Shown here: positions 1 through 13,020 of the stretch, one piece after another
Layout: every line of letters starts with the position of its first letter
Position numbering within the stretch: the stretch's first letter is position 1
DNA from: Cherax quadricarinatus
Lineage: Eukaryota > Arthropoda > Malacostraca > Decapoda > Parastacidae
DNA length: 64,000 nucleotides
Assembly: GCF_038502225.1 (NCBI RefSeq)
Contig: NW_027195528.1
Span: 48,501 to 112,500, forward strand
Direction: 5' to 3'
Program-made: the position numbers and the translations under genes
The notes under the pieces: generated by a model
What the model was told of the DNA's origin: nothing
Databases searched by the model: none
What the model saw: the letters and a program-made list of their open reading frames with translations, nothing else

Positions 1-3000
1 CCATCACTCAGACCAACACACCAGCACTCAGAGCAACACACCATCACTCAGAGCAACACACCAGCACTCAGAGCAACACACCATCACTCAGACCAACACA
101 CCAGGACTCAGAACAACACACCAGCATTAAGAACAACATACCAGCATTAAGAACAACACACCAGCATTAAGAACAACAGTCCAGCACTCAGAACAACACA
201 CCAGCACTCAGAACAACACACCAGCACTCAGAACAACACACCAGCACTCAGAACAACACACTTGCACTCCGAACAACACACCATCATTCAGAACAACACA
301 CGAGCACTCAGAACAACACACTGGCACTCAGAACAACACACCAGCACTTAGAACAGCACACCAGCATTCAGAACAACACACCAGCACTCAGAACAACACA
401 CCAGCATTCAGAACAACACACCAGCACTCAGAACAACACACCAGCACTCAGAACAACACTAGCATTTAGAATAACACACCAGCATTCAGAACAACACACC
501 AGCAATCAGAACAACACAGCAGCATTCAGAACAACTCACCAGCACTCAGAACAACACACCAGCATTCAGAACAACACACCAGCATTCAGAACAACTCACC
601 AGCAATCAGAACAACACACCAGCACTCAGAACAACACGCCAGCATTCAGAACAACACACCAGCACTCAGAGAAACACACCAGCACTCAGATCAACACACC
701 AGCAATCAGAGCAACACACCAGCACTCAGAGCAACACACGAGCTCTCAGAGCAACACACCAGCACTCAGGGCAACACACCAGCACTCAGAACAACACACC
801 AGCACTCAGAACAACACTCCAGCATTCAGAAGAACACACCAGCATTCAGAAGAACACACCAGCACTCAGACCAACACACCAGCACTCAGAACAACACACC
901 AGCACTCAGAACAACACACCAGCACTCAGAACAACACACCAGCACTCAGAACAACACACCAAAACTCTGAAGAACACACGAGAATTCCGAACAACACACC
1001 AGCACTCAGAACAACACTCCAGTACTCAGAACAACACACCAGCACTCAGACCAACACACCAGCACTCAGAACAACACACCAGCACTCAGAACAACACACC
1101 AGCACTCAGAACAACACACCAGCACTCAGAACAACACACCAGCACTCAGAACAACACACCCGCACTCAGAACAACACACCAGCACTCAGAGCAACACACC
1201 AGCACTCAGAAGAACACTCCAGTACTCAGAACAACACACCAGCACTCAGAGCAACACACCAGCACTCAGAAGAACACTCCAGTGCTCAGAACAACACACC
1301 AGCACTCAGAGCAACACACCAGCACTCAGAACAACACAGCAGCACTCAGAGCAGCACACCAGCACTCAGAAGAACACTCCAGTACTCAGAACAACACACC
1401 AGCACTCAGAACAACACACCAGCATTCAGAACAACACACCAGCACTCAGAACAACACACCAGCACTCACAACAACACACCAGCACTGAGAACAACACACC
1501 AGCACTCAGAACAACACACCAGCATTCAGAACAACACACCAGCACTCAGAACAACACACCAGCACTCAGAACAACACACCAGCACTCAGAACAACACACC
1601 AGCACTCAGAACAACACACCAGCACTCAGAAAAAACACACCAGCACTCAGAACAGCACACCAGCACTCAGAGCAACACACCAGCACTGAGAACAACACAC
1701 CAGCACTCAGAACAACACACCAGAACTCAGAACAACACACCAGCACTCAGAACAACACACCAGCATTCAGAACAACACACCAGCACTCAGAACAACACTC
1801 CAGTGCTCAGAACAACACACCAGCACTCAGAGCAACACACTAGCACTCAGAACAACACACCAGCACTCAGAGCAACACACCAGCACTCAGAAGAACACTC
1901 CAGTACTCAGAACAACACACCAGCACTCAGAACAACACACCAGCATTCAGAACAACACACCAGCACTCAGAACAACACACCAGCACTCAGAACAACACAC
2001 CCGCACTTAGAACAACACACCAGCACTCAGAACAACACACCAGCATTCAGAACAACACACCAGCACTCAGAACAACACACCAGCACTCAGAACAACACAC
2101 CAGCACTCAGAAGAACACACCAGCACTCAGAACAACACACCAGCACTCAGAAAAACACACCAGCACTCAGAACAACACACCAGCACTCAGAGCAACACAC
2201 GAGCACTCAGAACAACACACCAGCACTCAGAACAACACACCAGCACTCAGAGCAACACACCAGCACTCAGAACAACACACCAGCACTCAGAACAACACAC
2301 CAGCACTCAGAACAACACACCAGCACTCAGAACAACACACCTGCATTCAGAGCAACACACCAGCACTCAGAAGAACACTCCTTTCTCAGAACAACACACC
2401 AGCACTCATAGCAACACACCAGCACTCAGAACAACACACCAGCACTCAGAGCAACACACCAGCTCTCAGAAGAACACTCCAGTGCTCAGAACAACACACC
2501 AGCACTCAGAACAACACACCAGCATTCAGAACAACACACCAGCACTCAGAACAACACACCGGCACTCAGAACAACACACCAGCACTCAGAGCAACACGAC
2601 AGCACTTAGAGCAACACACAAGCACTCAGAACAACACACCAGCACTCTGTGCAGCACACCATCACTCAGAGCAACACACCAACACTCAGAGCAACACACC
2701 AGCACTCAGAGCAACACACCAGCACTCAGAGCAGCACAACAACACTCGGAGCAACACATAAGCACTCAGAAGAACACGCCAGCACTCAGAAGAACACAAC
2801 AGCATTCAGAACTGCACACCAGCACTCAGAACAACACACCAGCACTCAGAACAACGCACCAGCACTCAGAACAACACACCAGCATTCAGAACAACGCACC
2901 AGCCCTCAGAACAACACGCCAGCATTCAGAACAACACACCAGCATTCAGAACAACACACCAGCCCTCAGAACAACACACCAGCACTCAGAACAACACACC

Positions 3001-3916
3001 AGCATTCAGAACAACACACCAGCACTCAGAACAACACACCAGCACTCAGAACAACACAACAGCATTCAGAGCAACACACTAGAACTCAGAACAACACAAC
3101 AGCATTCAGAACAACACACCAGCACTCACAACTACAGGCCAGCACTCAGAACAACACAAAAGCAATCAGAAAAGCATACCAGCATTCAGAACAACACACC
3201 AGCACTCAGAGCAACACACCAGCATTCAGAACAACACACCAGCAATCAGAACAATACACCAGCATTCAGAACAACACACCAGCAATCAGAACAACACACC
3301 AGCATTCAGAACAACACACCTGCACTCAGAGATACACACCAGCACTCAGAGCAACACACCAGCTCTCAGAGCTACACACCAGCACTCAGAGCAACACATC
3401 AGCATTCAGAACAACACACCAGCACTCAGAACAACACATCAGCATTCAGAACAACACTCCAACATACAGAACAACACACCAGCACTCAGAGCAACACATC
3501 AGCACTCAGAGCAACACACCAGCACTCAGAGCAACACACCAGCACTTAGAGCAACACACAAGTACTCAGAACAACACATTAGCGCTCAGAGCAACACACC
3601 AGCACTCAGTGCAGCACACCACCACTCAGAGCAACACACCAGCACTCTGAACAACACACCAGTACTCAGAGCAACACATCAGCACTCGGAGCAACACACC
3701 AGCACTCAGAACAACACACCAACATTCAGAACAACACACCAGCCCTCAAAACACACACCAGCACTCAGAACAACACATCAGCACTCAGAACAACACACCA
3801 GCACTCAGAACAACACACCAGCACTCAGAGCAACACACCAGCACTCAGAACAACACACCAGCACTCAGAACAACACATCAGCACTCAGAACAACACACCA
3901 GCACTCAGAACAACAC
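1..3916. repeat. 20-bp satellite/minisatellite array, block A
   Basis: Nearly perfect tandem repetition of a 20-bp unit close to CAACACACCAGCACTCAGAA fills the block and starts before the window. Common variants change one or two bases (AGCATT, AGAGCA, ACAACTCACC). Occasional short units shift the register, for example near 465-480. The unit has no stop codon on the + strand and 20 is not a multiple of 3, so all three + frames stay open with a 20-residue periodic translation. I treat these ORFs as artefacts, not proteins. The block ends abruptly at about 3916 with a CACGTCTGATAACC junction. The same junction ends block B, so the two blocks are related by a larger duplication. Confidence 0.95.
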
Positions 3917-4323
3917 GTCTGATAACCTGCGTCTAATCCTGTGCACCTCAACAATCATTAAAAAAAATTACTGAACAGATATTATGTTGTCGACAGTATT
4001 TTCTGAACATCACACAAATGCGCTAAATCCGTTTGAGTCATTCACCATTAGAAGATCAATGACAAAAATATATGATATAAATCTCCCTGGGGAAGTGGAA
4101 TAGAATCTTTCCTCCGTAAGCCATGCGTGTCGTAAGAGGCGACTAAAATGCCAGAAGCAAGGGACTAGTAACCCCTTCTGTATACATTACTAAAGTTAAA
4201 AAAGAGAGACTTTCGTTTTTCTTTTTAGGTTACCCTACCTCGGTGGGATACGGGCGGTTTATTGAAAAAAAAATATGATGTAAATGGTATAGAAAAGTGG
4301 CAAGTTAAGACTGACACTGTACA
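3917..4323. repeat. 0.4-kb unique segment after array A (duplicated copy 1)
   Basis: Non-repetitive, AT-rich segment with no convincing ORF. It is nearly identical to 10552-10959, about 6.64 kb downstream, and each copy sits at the right edge of a 20-bp array. It therefore belongs to a segmental unit made of array plus flank. At its right edge (about 4324) the 20-bp array resumes. It contains a short transposon-like element at 4083-4272, described separately. The remaining parts, 3917-4082 and 4273-4323, show nothing recognisable. Confidence 0.85.
4083..4272 (+). mobile_element. Short non-autonomous element related to the LINE-A ends, copy 1
   Basis: About 190 bp running from CTCCCTGGGGAAG to an A-run after GGGCGGTTTATTG. 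The middle stretch (AGTAACCCCTTCTGTATACA) closely matches the 5' edge of LINE-A at 12966 onward. The 3' part (CTACCTCGGTGGGATACGGGC) resembles the LINE-A 3' end at 16099-16128 (CTGCCTTGGTGGGAATCGGCC). The likely reading is a SINE-like derivative that joins LINE-A 5' and 3' termini without the coding body. It ends in A9. I infer the relationship from eye alignment. A tRNA-type A/B box was not seen. Confidence 0.55.
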
Positions 4324-7300
4324 ATAACACACAAGCACTCAGTGCAGCACACCATCACTCAGAGCAACACACCAGCACTCAGAGCAACACACCAGCACTC
4401 AGAGCAACACACCAGCACTCAGAGTAACACAGCAGCACTCTGTGCAGCACACCATCACTCAGAGCAACACACAAGCACTCAGAACAACACACCAGCACTC
4501 AGTGCAGCACACCATCACTCATAGCAACACACCAGCACTCAGAGCAACACACCAGCACTCAGGGCAACACACCAGCACTCTGTGCAGCACACCATCACTC
4601 AGAGCAACACACCAGCACTCTGCGCAGCACACCATCACTCAGGGCAACACACCAGCACTCCGAACAACACACCAGCACTCTGTGCAGCACACCATCACTC
4701 AGAGCAACACACCAGCACTCAGAGCAACACACCAGCACTCAGGGCAACACACCAGCACTCAGAGCAGCACAACAACACTCGGAGCAACACACAAGCACTC
4801 AGAAGAACACGCCAGCACTCAGAACAAAACACCAGCACTCAGAACAACACACCAGCACTCAGAACAACACACCAGCACTCAGAACAACACACCAGCATTC
4901 AGGACAACACACCAGCCCTCAGAACAACACACCAGCATTCAGAACAACACACCAGCATTCAGAACAACACACCAGCCCTCAGAACAACACACCAGCACTC
5001 AGAACAACACACCAGCATTCAGAGCAACACACTAGAACACAGAACAACACAACAGCATTCAGAACAACACACCAGCACTCACAACTACAGGCCAGCACTC
5101 AGAATAACACAAAAGCAATCAGAAAAGCATATCAGCATTCAGAACAACACACCAGCACTCAGAACAACACACCAGCATTCAGAACAACACACCAGCAATC
5201 AGAACAACACACCAGCATTCAGAACAACACACCTGCACTCAGAGATACACACCAGCACTCAGAGCAACACACCAGCACTCAGAGCAACACACCAGCAATC
5301 AGAGCAACACATCAGCTCTCAGAGCAACACACCAGCACTCAGAACAACACATCAGCATTCAGAACAACACTCCAACATACAGAACAACACACCAGCACTC
5401 AGAGCAACACACCAGCACTCAGAGCAACACACCAGCACTTAGAGCAACACACAAGTACTCAGAACAACACATTAGCGCTCAGAGCGACACACCAGCACTC
5501 AGTGCAGCACACCACCACTCAGAGCAACACACCAGCACTCTGAACAACACACCAGTACTCAGAGCAACACATCAGCACTCGGAGCAACACACCAGCACTC
5601 AGAACAACACACCAACATTCAGAACAACACACCAGCCCTCAAAACACACACCAGCACTCAAAACAACACACCAGCACTCATAACAACACACCAGCATTCA
5701 GAACAACACACCAGCACTCAGTGAAGCACACCATCACTCAGAGCAACACACCAGCACTCAGAGCAACACACCAGCACTCAGAGCAACACACCAGCACTCA
5801 GAGCAGCACAACAGCACACAAAGCAACACACCAGCACTCAGAACAACACACCAGGACTCAGAACAACACACCAGCATTAAGAACAACATACCAGCACTCA
5901 GAAGAACACACCAGCACTCAGAACAACACACCAGCACTCAGAACAACACACCAGCATTCAGAGCAAGACACCAGCACTCAGTGCAGCACACCATCACTCA
6001 GAGCAACACAGCAGCACTCAGAGCAACACACCAGCACTCAGAGCAACACACCAGCACTCAGAGCAGCGCAACAGCACTCAAAGCAACACACCAGCACTCA
6101 GAACAACACACCCGGTCTCAGAACAACACACCAGCATTAAGAACAACATACCAGCACTCAGAACAACACACCAGCACTCAGAACAACACACCAGCACTCA
6201 GAACAACTCACCAGTATTCAGGACAACTCCCCAGCACTCAGAACAACACACCAGCATTCAGAGCAACACACTAGCCCTCAGAACAACACACCATCATTCA
6301 GAACAACACACGAGCACTCAGAACAACACACTGGCACTCAGAACAACACACCAGCACTTAGAACAGCACACCAGCATTCAGAACAACACACCAGCACTCA
6401 GAACAACACTCCAGCATTCAGAACAACACACCATCGCTCAGAACAACACACCAGCAATCAGAACAGCACACCAGCATTCAGAACAACACTAGCATTCAGA
6501 ATAACACACCATCATTCAGAACAACACACCAGCAATCAGAACAACACAGCAGCATTCAGAACAACTCACCAGCACTCAGAACAACACACCAGCAATCAGA
6601 ACAACACAGCAGCATTCAGAACAACTCACCAGCACTCAGAACAACACATCAGCATTCAAAACAACACACCAGCACTCAGAGCAACACACCAGCATTCAGA
6701 ACAACACACCAGCACTCAGAGCAACACACCAGCACTCAGAGCAACACACCAGCACTCAGAGCAACACACCAGCATTCAGAACAACACACCAGCACTCAGA
6801 GCAACACACCAGCACTCAGAGCAACACACCAGCACTCAGAGCAACACACCAGCATTCAGAACAACACACCAGCATTCGGAACAACACACCAGCACTCAGA
6901 GCAACACACCAGCACTCAGAGCAACACACCAGCACTCAGAGCAACACACCAGCACTCAGAGCAACACACCAGCACTCAGAGCAACACACCAGCACTCAGA
7001 GCAACACACCAGCACTCAGGGCAACACACCAGCACTCAGAGCAACACACCAGCACTCAGAACAACACTCCAGCATTCAGAACAACACACCAGCATTCAGA
7101 AGAACACACCAGCACTCAGAACAACACACCAGCGCTCAGAACAGCACACCAGAATTCCGAACAACACACCAGCACTCAGAGCAACACACCAGCACTCAGA
7201 GTAACACAGCAGCACTCTGTGCAGCACACCATCACTCAGAGCAACACACAAGCACTCAGAACAACACACCAGCACTCAGTGCAGCACACCATCACTCATA

Positions 7301-10300
7301 GCAACACACCAGCACTCAGAGCAACACACCAGCACTCAGGGCAACACACCAGCACTCTGTGCAGCACACCATCACTCAGAGCAACACACCAGCACTCTGC
7401 GCAGCACACCATCACTCAGGGCAACACACCAGCACTCCGAACAACACACCAGCACTCTGTGCAGCACACCATCACTCAGAGCAACACACCAGCACTCAGA
7501 GCAACACACCAGCACTCAGGGCAACACACCAGCACTCAGAGCAGCACAACAACACTCGGAGCAACACACAAGCACTCAGAAGAACACGCCAGCACTCAGA
7601 ACAACACACCAGCACTCAGAACAACACACCAGCACTCAGAACAACACACCAGCACTCAGAACAACACACCAGCATTCAGAACAACACACCAGCCCTCAGA
7701 ACAACACACCAGCATTCAGAACAACACACCAGCATTCAGAACAACACACCAGCCCTGAGAACAACACACCAGCACTTAGAACAACACACCAGCATTCAGA
7801 GCAACACACTAGAACACAGAACAACACAACAGCATTCAGAACAACACACCAGCACTCACAACTACAGGCCAGCACTCAGAATAACACAAAAGCAATCAGA
7901 AAAGCATACAAGCATTCAGAACAACACACCAGCACTCAGAACAACACACCAGCATTCAGAACAACACACCAGCAATCAGAGCAACACACCAGCATTCAGA
8001 ACAACACACCTGCACTCAGAGATACACACTAGCACTCAGAGCAACACACCAGCACTCAGAGCAACACACCAGCAATCAGAGCAACACATCAGCTCTCAGA
8101 GCAACACACCGGCACTCAGAACAACACATCAGCATTCAGAACAACACTCCAACATACAGAACAACACACCAGCACTCAGAGCAACACACCAGCACTCAGA
8201 GCAACACACCAGCACTTAGAGCAACACACAAGTACTCAGAACAAGACATTAGCGCTCAGAGCAACACACCAGCACTCAGTGCAGCACACCACCACTCAGA
8301 GCAACACACCAGCACTCTGAACAACACACCAGTACTCAGAGCAACACATCAGCACTCGGAGCAACACACCAGCACTCAGAACAACACACCAACATTCAGA
8401 ACAACACACCAGCCCTCAAAACACACACCAGCACTCAAAACAACACACCAGCACTCATAACAACACACCAGCATTCAGAACAACACACCAGCACTCAGTG
8501 AAGCACACCATCACTCAGAGCAACACACCAGCACTCAGAGCAACACACCAGCACTCAGAGCAACACACCAGCACTCAGAGCAGCACAACAGCACTCAAAG
8601 CAACACACCAGCACTCAGAACAACACACCAGGACTCAGAACAACACACCAGCATTAAGAACAACATACCAGCACTCAGAAGAACACACCAGCACTCAGAA
8701 CAACACACCAGCACTCAGAACAACACACCAGCATTCAGAGCAAGACACCAGCACTCAGTGCAGCACACCATCACTCAGAGCAACACAGCAACACTCAGAG
8801 CAACACACCAGCACTCAGAGCAACACACCAGCACTCAGAGCAGCGCAACAGCACTCAAAGCAACACACCAGCACTCAGAACAACACACCCGGACTCAGAA
8901 CAACACACCAGCATTAAGAACAACATACCAGCACTCAGAACAACACACCAGCACTCAGAACAACACACCAGCACTCAGAACAACTCACCAGCATTCAGGA
9001 CAACTCCCCAGCACTCAGAACAACACACCAGCATTCAGAGCAACACACTAGCACTCAGAACAACACACCATCATTCAGAACAACACACGAGCACTCAGAA
9101 CAACACACTGGCACTCAGAACAACACACCAGCACTTAGAACAGCACACCAGCATTCAGAACAACACACCAGCACTCAGAACAACACTCCAGCATTCAGAA
9201 CAACACACCATCGCTCAGAACAACACACCAGCAATCAGAACAGCACACCAGCATTCAGAACAACACTAGCATTCAGAATAACACACCATCATTCAGAACA
9301 ACACACCAGCAATCAGAACAACACAGCAGCATTCAGAACAACTCACCAGCACTCAGAACAACACACCAGCAATCAGAACAACACAGCAGCATTCAGAACA
9401 ACTCACCAGCACTCAGAACAACACATCAGCATTCAAAACAACACACCAGCCCTCAGCACTCAGAGCAACACACCAGCACTCAGAACAACACACCAGCACT
9501 CAGAGCAACACACCAGCACTCAGAGCAACACACCAGCACTCAGAGCAACACACCAGCATTCAGAACAACACACCAGCACTCAGAGCAACACACCAGCACT
9601 CAGAGCAACACACCAGCACTCAGAGCAACACACCAGCATTCAGAACAACACACCAGCATTCAGAACAACACACCAGCACTCAGAGCAACACACCAGCACT
9701 CAGAGCAACACACCAGCACTCAGAGCAACACACGAGCTCTCAGAGCAACACACCAGCACTCAGAGCAACACACCAGCACTGAGAGCAACACACGAGCTCT
9801 CAGAGCAACACACCAGCACTCAGGGCAACACACCAGCACTCAGAGCAACACACCAGCACTCAAAACAACACTCCAGCATTCAGAACAACACACCAGCATT
9901 CAGAAGAACACACCAGCACTCAGAACAACACACCAGCACTCAGAACAACACACCAGCACTCAGAACAACACTCCAGTACTCAGAACAACACACCAGCACT
10001 CAGAACAATACACCAGCATTCAGAACAACACACCAGCACTCAGAACAACACACCAGCACTCAGAACAACACACCAGCACTCAGAGCAACACACCAGCACT
10101 CAGAACAACACACCAGCACTCAGAACAACACACCAGCACTCAGAACAACACACCAGCACTCAGAGCAACACACCAGCACTCAGAACAACACACCAGCACT
10201 CAGAACAACACACCAGTACTCAGAACAACACACCAGCACTCAGAACAAAACTCCAGTACTCAGAACAACACACCAGCACTCAGAACAACACACCAGCACT

Positions 10301-10551
10301 CAGAACAACACACCAGCACTCAGAACAACACACCAGCACTCAGAGCAACACACCAGCACTCAGAACAACACACCAACACTCAGAACAACACACCAACACT
10401 CAGAGCAACACACCAGCACTCAGAACAACACACCAGCACTCAGAACAACACTCCAACACTCAGAGCAACACACCAGCACTCAGAACAACACACCAGCACT
10501 CAGAACAACACACCAGCACTCAGAACAACACACCAGCACTCAGATCAACAC
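4324..10551. repeat. 20-bp satellite/minisatellite array, block B
   Basis: Same 20-bp unit as block A, again without + strand stop codons, running uninterrupted for 6.2 kb. It contains distinctive variant units (ACTCTGTGCAGCACACCATC; ACTCACAACTACAGGCC) that recur at fixed spacing and mark a higher-order structure. The array ends at the same CACGTCTGATAACC junction as block A. No gene is predicted: the long periodic reading frames come from a stop-free unit. Confidence 0.95.
4400..9450. repeat. 2,777-bp higher-order repeat, two consecutive copies
   Basis: Marker variants recur at an exact 2,777-bp offset: the GAGTAACACAGCAGC unit at 4422 and 7199, ACTACAGG at 5084 and 7861, the GTGAAGCACACC unit at 5721 and 8498, and CGAGCACTCAG at 6311 and 9088. 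The correspondence holds from about 4,400 to 6,670 and from about 7,180 to 9,450. Some markers also occur once in block A (ACTACAGG at 3131; CGAGCACTCAG at 301), but at different offsets. The HOR therefore arose after, or recombined from, an older arrangement. Confidence 0.85.
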
Positions 10552-10959
10552 GTCTGATAACCTGCGTCTAATCCTGTGCACCTCAAGAATCATTAAAAAA
10601 AATTACTGAACAGATATTATGTTGTCGACAGTATTCTCTGAACATCACACAAATGCGCTAAACCCGTATGAGTCATTCACCTTTAGAAGATCAATGACAA
10701 AAATATATGATATAAATCTCCCTGGGGAAGCGGAATAGAATCTTTCCTCCGTAAGCCATGCGTGTCGTAAGAGGCGACTAAAATTCCGGAAGCAAGGGGC
10801 TAGTAACCCCTTCTGTATACATTACTAAAGTTAAAAAAGAGAGACTTTCGTTTTTCTTTTTAGGTTACCCTACCTCGGTGGGATACGGGCGGTTTATTGA
10901 AAAAAAAATATGATATAAATGGTATAGAAAAGTGGCAAGTTAAGACTGACACTGTACAA
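10552..10959. repeat. 0.4-kb unique segment after array B (duplicated copy 2)
   Basis: Second copy of the 3917-4323 segment, differing by scattered single-base changes (for example AATGCCAG versus AATTCCGG inside the embedded short element). After about 10959 it continues into unique sequence instead of returning to the array. This copy may therefore mark the true edge of the satellite locus. Confidence 0.85.
10718..10908 (+). mobile_element. Short non-autonomous element related to the LINE-A ends, copy 2
   Basis: Counterpart of 4083-4272 within the duplicated flank. Same order: CTCCCTGGGGAAG head, CCCCTTCTGTATACA middle, CGGTGGGATACGGGC tail and an A-run. Because it lies inside the duplicated segment at the same internal position, it was present before the duplication and is not an independent insertion. 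Confidence 0.55.
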
Positions 10960-11050
10960 CAAGTGACTAATTCTTCAACATTCGCTAATACAGTGAATTA
11001 GTTTGTAGTACTTGTTTTTAATTATTCTGTAAAATATTTCTTTTTTCTAG

Positions 11051-11204
11051 ACTTCTTTATTGACAATATGAATGTGGAAATTTATTTGGTCCCTAAAGTT
11101 CCACAGGACCGATCCGACATGGCCGTGATGGAACAGCTGAGCTGGATGGCCCTTATACCCCACCCAAACATGAAAGCATTCTCTCGAGTTGGCTAGGATT
11201 GTTG
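11051..11204 (+). other. Candidate host exon (unidentified protein), low confidence
   Basis: A pyrimidine-rich tract ending in TTTTTTCTAG (11041-11050) gives a good 3' splice site. A strong donor, TTG/GTAAGC, lies at 11204/11205. Between them, from 11053, one frame is open for 47 codons and reads like ordinary protein (for example NVEIYLVPKVPQDRSDMAVM). It ends in TAG at 11194-11196, eight bases before the donor. It could be a terminal exon with a coincidental donor, an exon of a pseudogene with a late nonsense change, or chance. I do not recognise the protein family and no partner exon was found. Confidence 0.3.
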
Positions 11205-11324
11205 GTAAGCTTATTTAATTTATAGATTTACTTTTCAGGGAAGGAGTAGGTAGTTTTACTGGTAGTACACTAATATTAGGATCATTGGGGCAACTGTAGA
11301 TAATAATAATGTAGACCTAAGACC
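11205..11324. other. Non-coding gap
   Basis: AT-rich sequence between the exon candidate and the SINE, with no ORF, repeat or RNA motif that I can support. Confidence 0.6.
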
Positions 11325-11637
11325 TTAACATAGGGCCCGGTGGCCTGGTGGCTTAAGCTCCCGCTTCACACATGGAGGGCCCGGGTTCGATTCCCGGCGG
11401 GTGGAAACATTCGACACGTTTCCTTACACCTGTTGTCCTGTTCACCTAGCAGCAAATAGGTACCTGGGTGTTAGTCGACTGGTGTGGGACGCATCCTGGG
11501 GGACAAGATTAAGGACCCCAATGGAAATAAGTTAGACAGTCCTCGATGACGCACTGACTTTCTTGGGTTATCCTGGGTGGCTAACCCTCCGGGGTTAAAA
11601 ATCCGAACGAAATCTTATCTTATCTTATCTTATCTTA
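11325..11637 (+). mobile_element. tRNA-derived SINE with (TTATC)n tail
   Basis: The head has an RNA polymerase III A box (TGGCCTGGTGG) and a perfect B box (GGTTCGATTCC) about 45 bp downstream. The anticodon-arm region reads CGCTTCACACA, closest to a Val(CAC)-type tRNA by eye. A conserved body follows (GTTAGTCGACTGGTGTGGG, TGACTTTCTTGGGTTATCC) and a (CTTAT)n simple-repeat tail at about 11612-11637. Head and central body recur at 37427-37733 with a different tail. Part of the 3' body recurs inverted near 33750-33815. Confidence 0.85.
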
Positions 11638-12571
11638 ACATAGGTAGTAATAGGCCGATAATGTAGTCAAACATTAGGATAAGTTAGCTAGGGAGAACTG
11701 GCAGCCCTAGTTTGAACGAAGAGACGAGGGTCTGGAAGAGAGACCAGCTCGTTCTTCTTAAGACAGACACCAACTGGACAAGACGTGCCGTGATCAGCAG
11801 ACGGCGCCCCCCACGTGTCTTCACATTTGAGACCTGGGGAAATCTGGTAGAGGCAACTCGATGTACCGTAGATGACCTCTGTCAGGCCCATACAGTAAGA
11901 CAAGACCTCCACTTTATCTCGTAGATTTCTGGCCAGTGTCTGGGGAGATTGCGAGTGAGTTTGATCTGTGGGCTCGGTGTGCAACAGGCACTGCATGCCC
12001 AGTAAGTACCAGTGTCTCAGAGCAGTCTGGAAGCTAGTGTCCGTGTCTGCATAGTTATACTAGGGGATACATACCTTCTTGGATATAGGAATTTCTGAGG
12101 TGCAGGCAGGACACTAATAACGATTGAATATTGCAGGAATTAAGGCTCCTGGTTGCATGTGGTTTCTGAGGGAAAGTCCAGAGGGGCTAAGGCTAAGCTT
12201 AGGGAAGTTGAAGATCAGGATATATGCTGCAACACCAAGTAAGTTAGTCCTTTATACGTGCATGCAGGCGAGTTTCTTGCACCTTCAATCATTTGTGAAA
12301 ATCTGTCCTATAAGCCACTTGTGAGGCTGAGGTACCCACCTCAGAGCTCGGTGTCAACAGAGTTTGCCAGGGTAGGCGACTCACTTGGAGGCAGTCCACA
12401 CAAATTTTTACAATGAAAATGAGATAATCATAGTGATAAATGGCTAAAAAAAATTATTGTTTATCAGAGTCTGAGAGAGACAATGCGGAGCGTCGCTGAG
12501 CAGCGCTTCAGTGACAAACTTTGATAACTCTGGAGTTACTGTTATCAGATGAGACCATTTTCACCTGATTG
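11638..12571. other. Unassigned region
   Basis: About 0.9 kb without a convincing gene. Open stretches at 11712-11924 (+) and 11688-11996 (-) overlap each other and resemble no family I know. A possible acceptor (ATTGCAG before 12136) with an open frame to an AAGTAAGT donor-like site near 12238 could be a small exon, but nothing independent supports it. The flanks of the following minisatellite show no other structure. Confidence 0.5.
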
Positions 12572-12753
12572 GTGTCCCGCTGGTCCAGACAGTTATGTGG
12601 TACAGTGTCCCAGTGGTCCAGACAGTTATGTGGTACAGTGTCCCAGTGGTCCAGACAGTTATGTGGTACAGTGTCCCAGTGGTCCAGACAGTTATGTGGT
12701 ACAGTGTCCCAGTGGACCATACAGTTATGTGGTACAGTGTCCCAGTGGTCCAG
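12572..12753. repeat. 33-bp minisatellite, about 5 units
   Basis: Unit is about AGTTATGTGGTACAGTGTCC followed by CAGTGGTCCAGAC (33 bp), repeated from about 12572 to 12753 with few changes (CCATAC replaces CAGAC in one unit). Because 33 is divisible by 3, several frames on both strands are open across it. These ORFs (up to 89 codons) are by-products. Confidence 0.9.
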
Positions 12754-12857
12754 TGAACTCTGAGAGGTAACTCTCACTACTCATGAACACACAATAACCC
12801 GAAAATCAACAAAAATTGTGGGATTACACAGGACTTTTATAATTTATGGCTTTCACA

Positions 12858-12858
<1 letters not shown>

Positions 12859-12954
<96 letters not shown>

Positions 12955-12965
12955 TAGATAGATAT
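12859..12965. repeat. (TA)n microsatellite ending in (GATA)n, 5' boundary of LINE-A
   Basis: About 45 TA dinucleotides with one AAA interruption, turning into GATA units at 12951-12965 and then directly into the LINE-A 5' sequence. LINE-A is also followed by (TA)n, so it is bracketed by the same microsatellite. Confidence 0.95.
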
Positions 12966-13020
12966 GGGCTAATAACCCCTTCTGTACACATTTACTATAA
13001 ATGAGAAGAAGAAAAATTTG

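Noticed and set aside
1282..9051. Many long ORFs with a repeating LRTTHQHSEQHTSTQNNTPA pattern
   Set aside because: The 20-bp unit has no + strand stop codon, so all three frames are open by construction. Frames overlap each other, lack true ATG starts in many cases, and show no codon-position bias.
1..10551. CRISPR-like array (20-bp repeats)
   Set aside because: No alternating repeat/spacer structure, units are contiguous, and the context is eukaryotic.
11336..11406. Functional tRNA gene at the SINE head
   Set aside because: A and B boxes are good, but the acceptor stem pairs poorly, the sequence continues into a SINE body with a tail, and the same head-body unit recurs at 37427.
11688..11996. 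102-codon - strand ORF and the opposing 70-codon + strand ORF
   Set aside because: They overlap each other, match no family I know, and have no supporting signals.
12508..12777. ORFs on both strands over the 33-bp repeat (DHWDTVPHNCL and SGPDSYVVQCP repeats)
   Set aside because: 33 bp is a multiple of three, so a stop-free unit gives open frames on several registers. No start context or homology.
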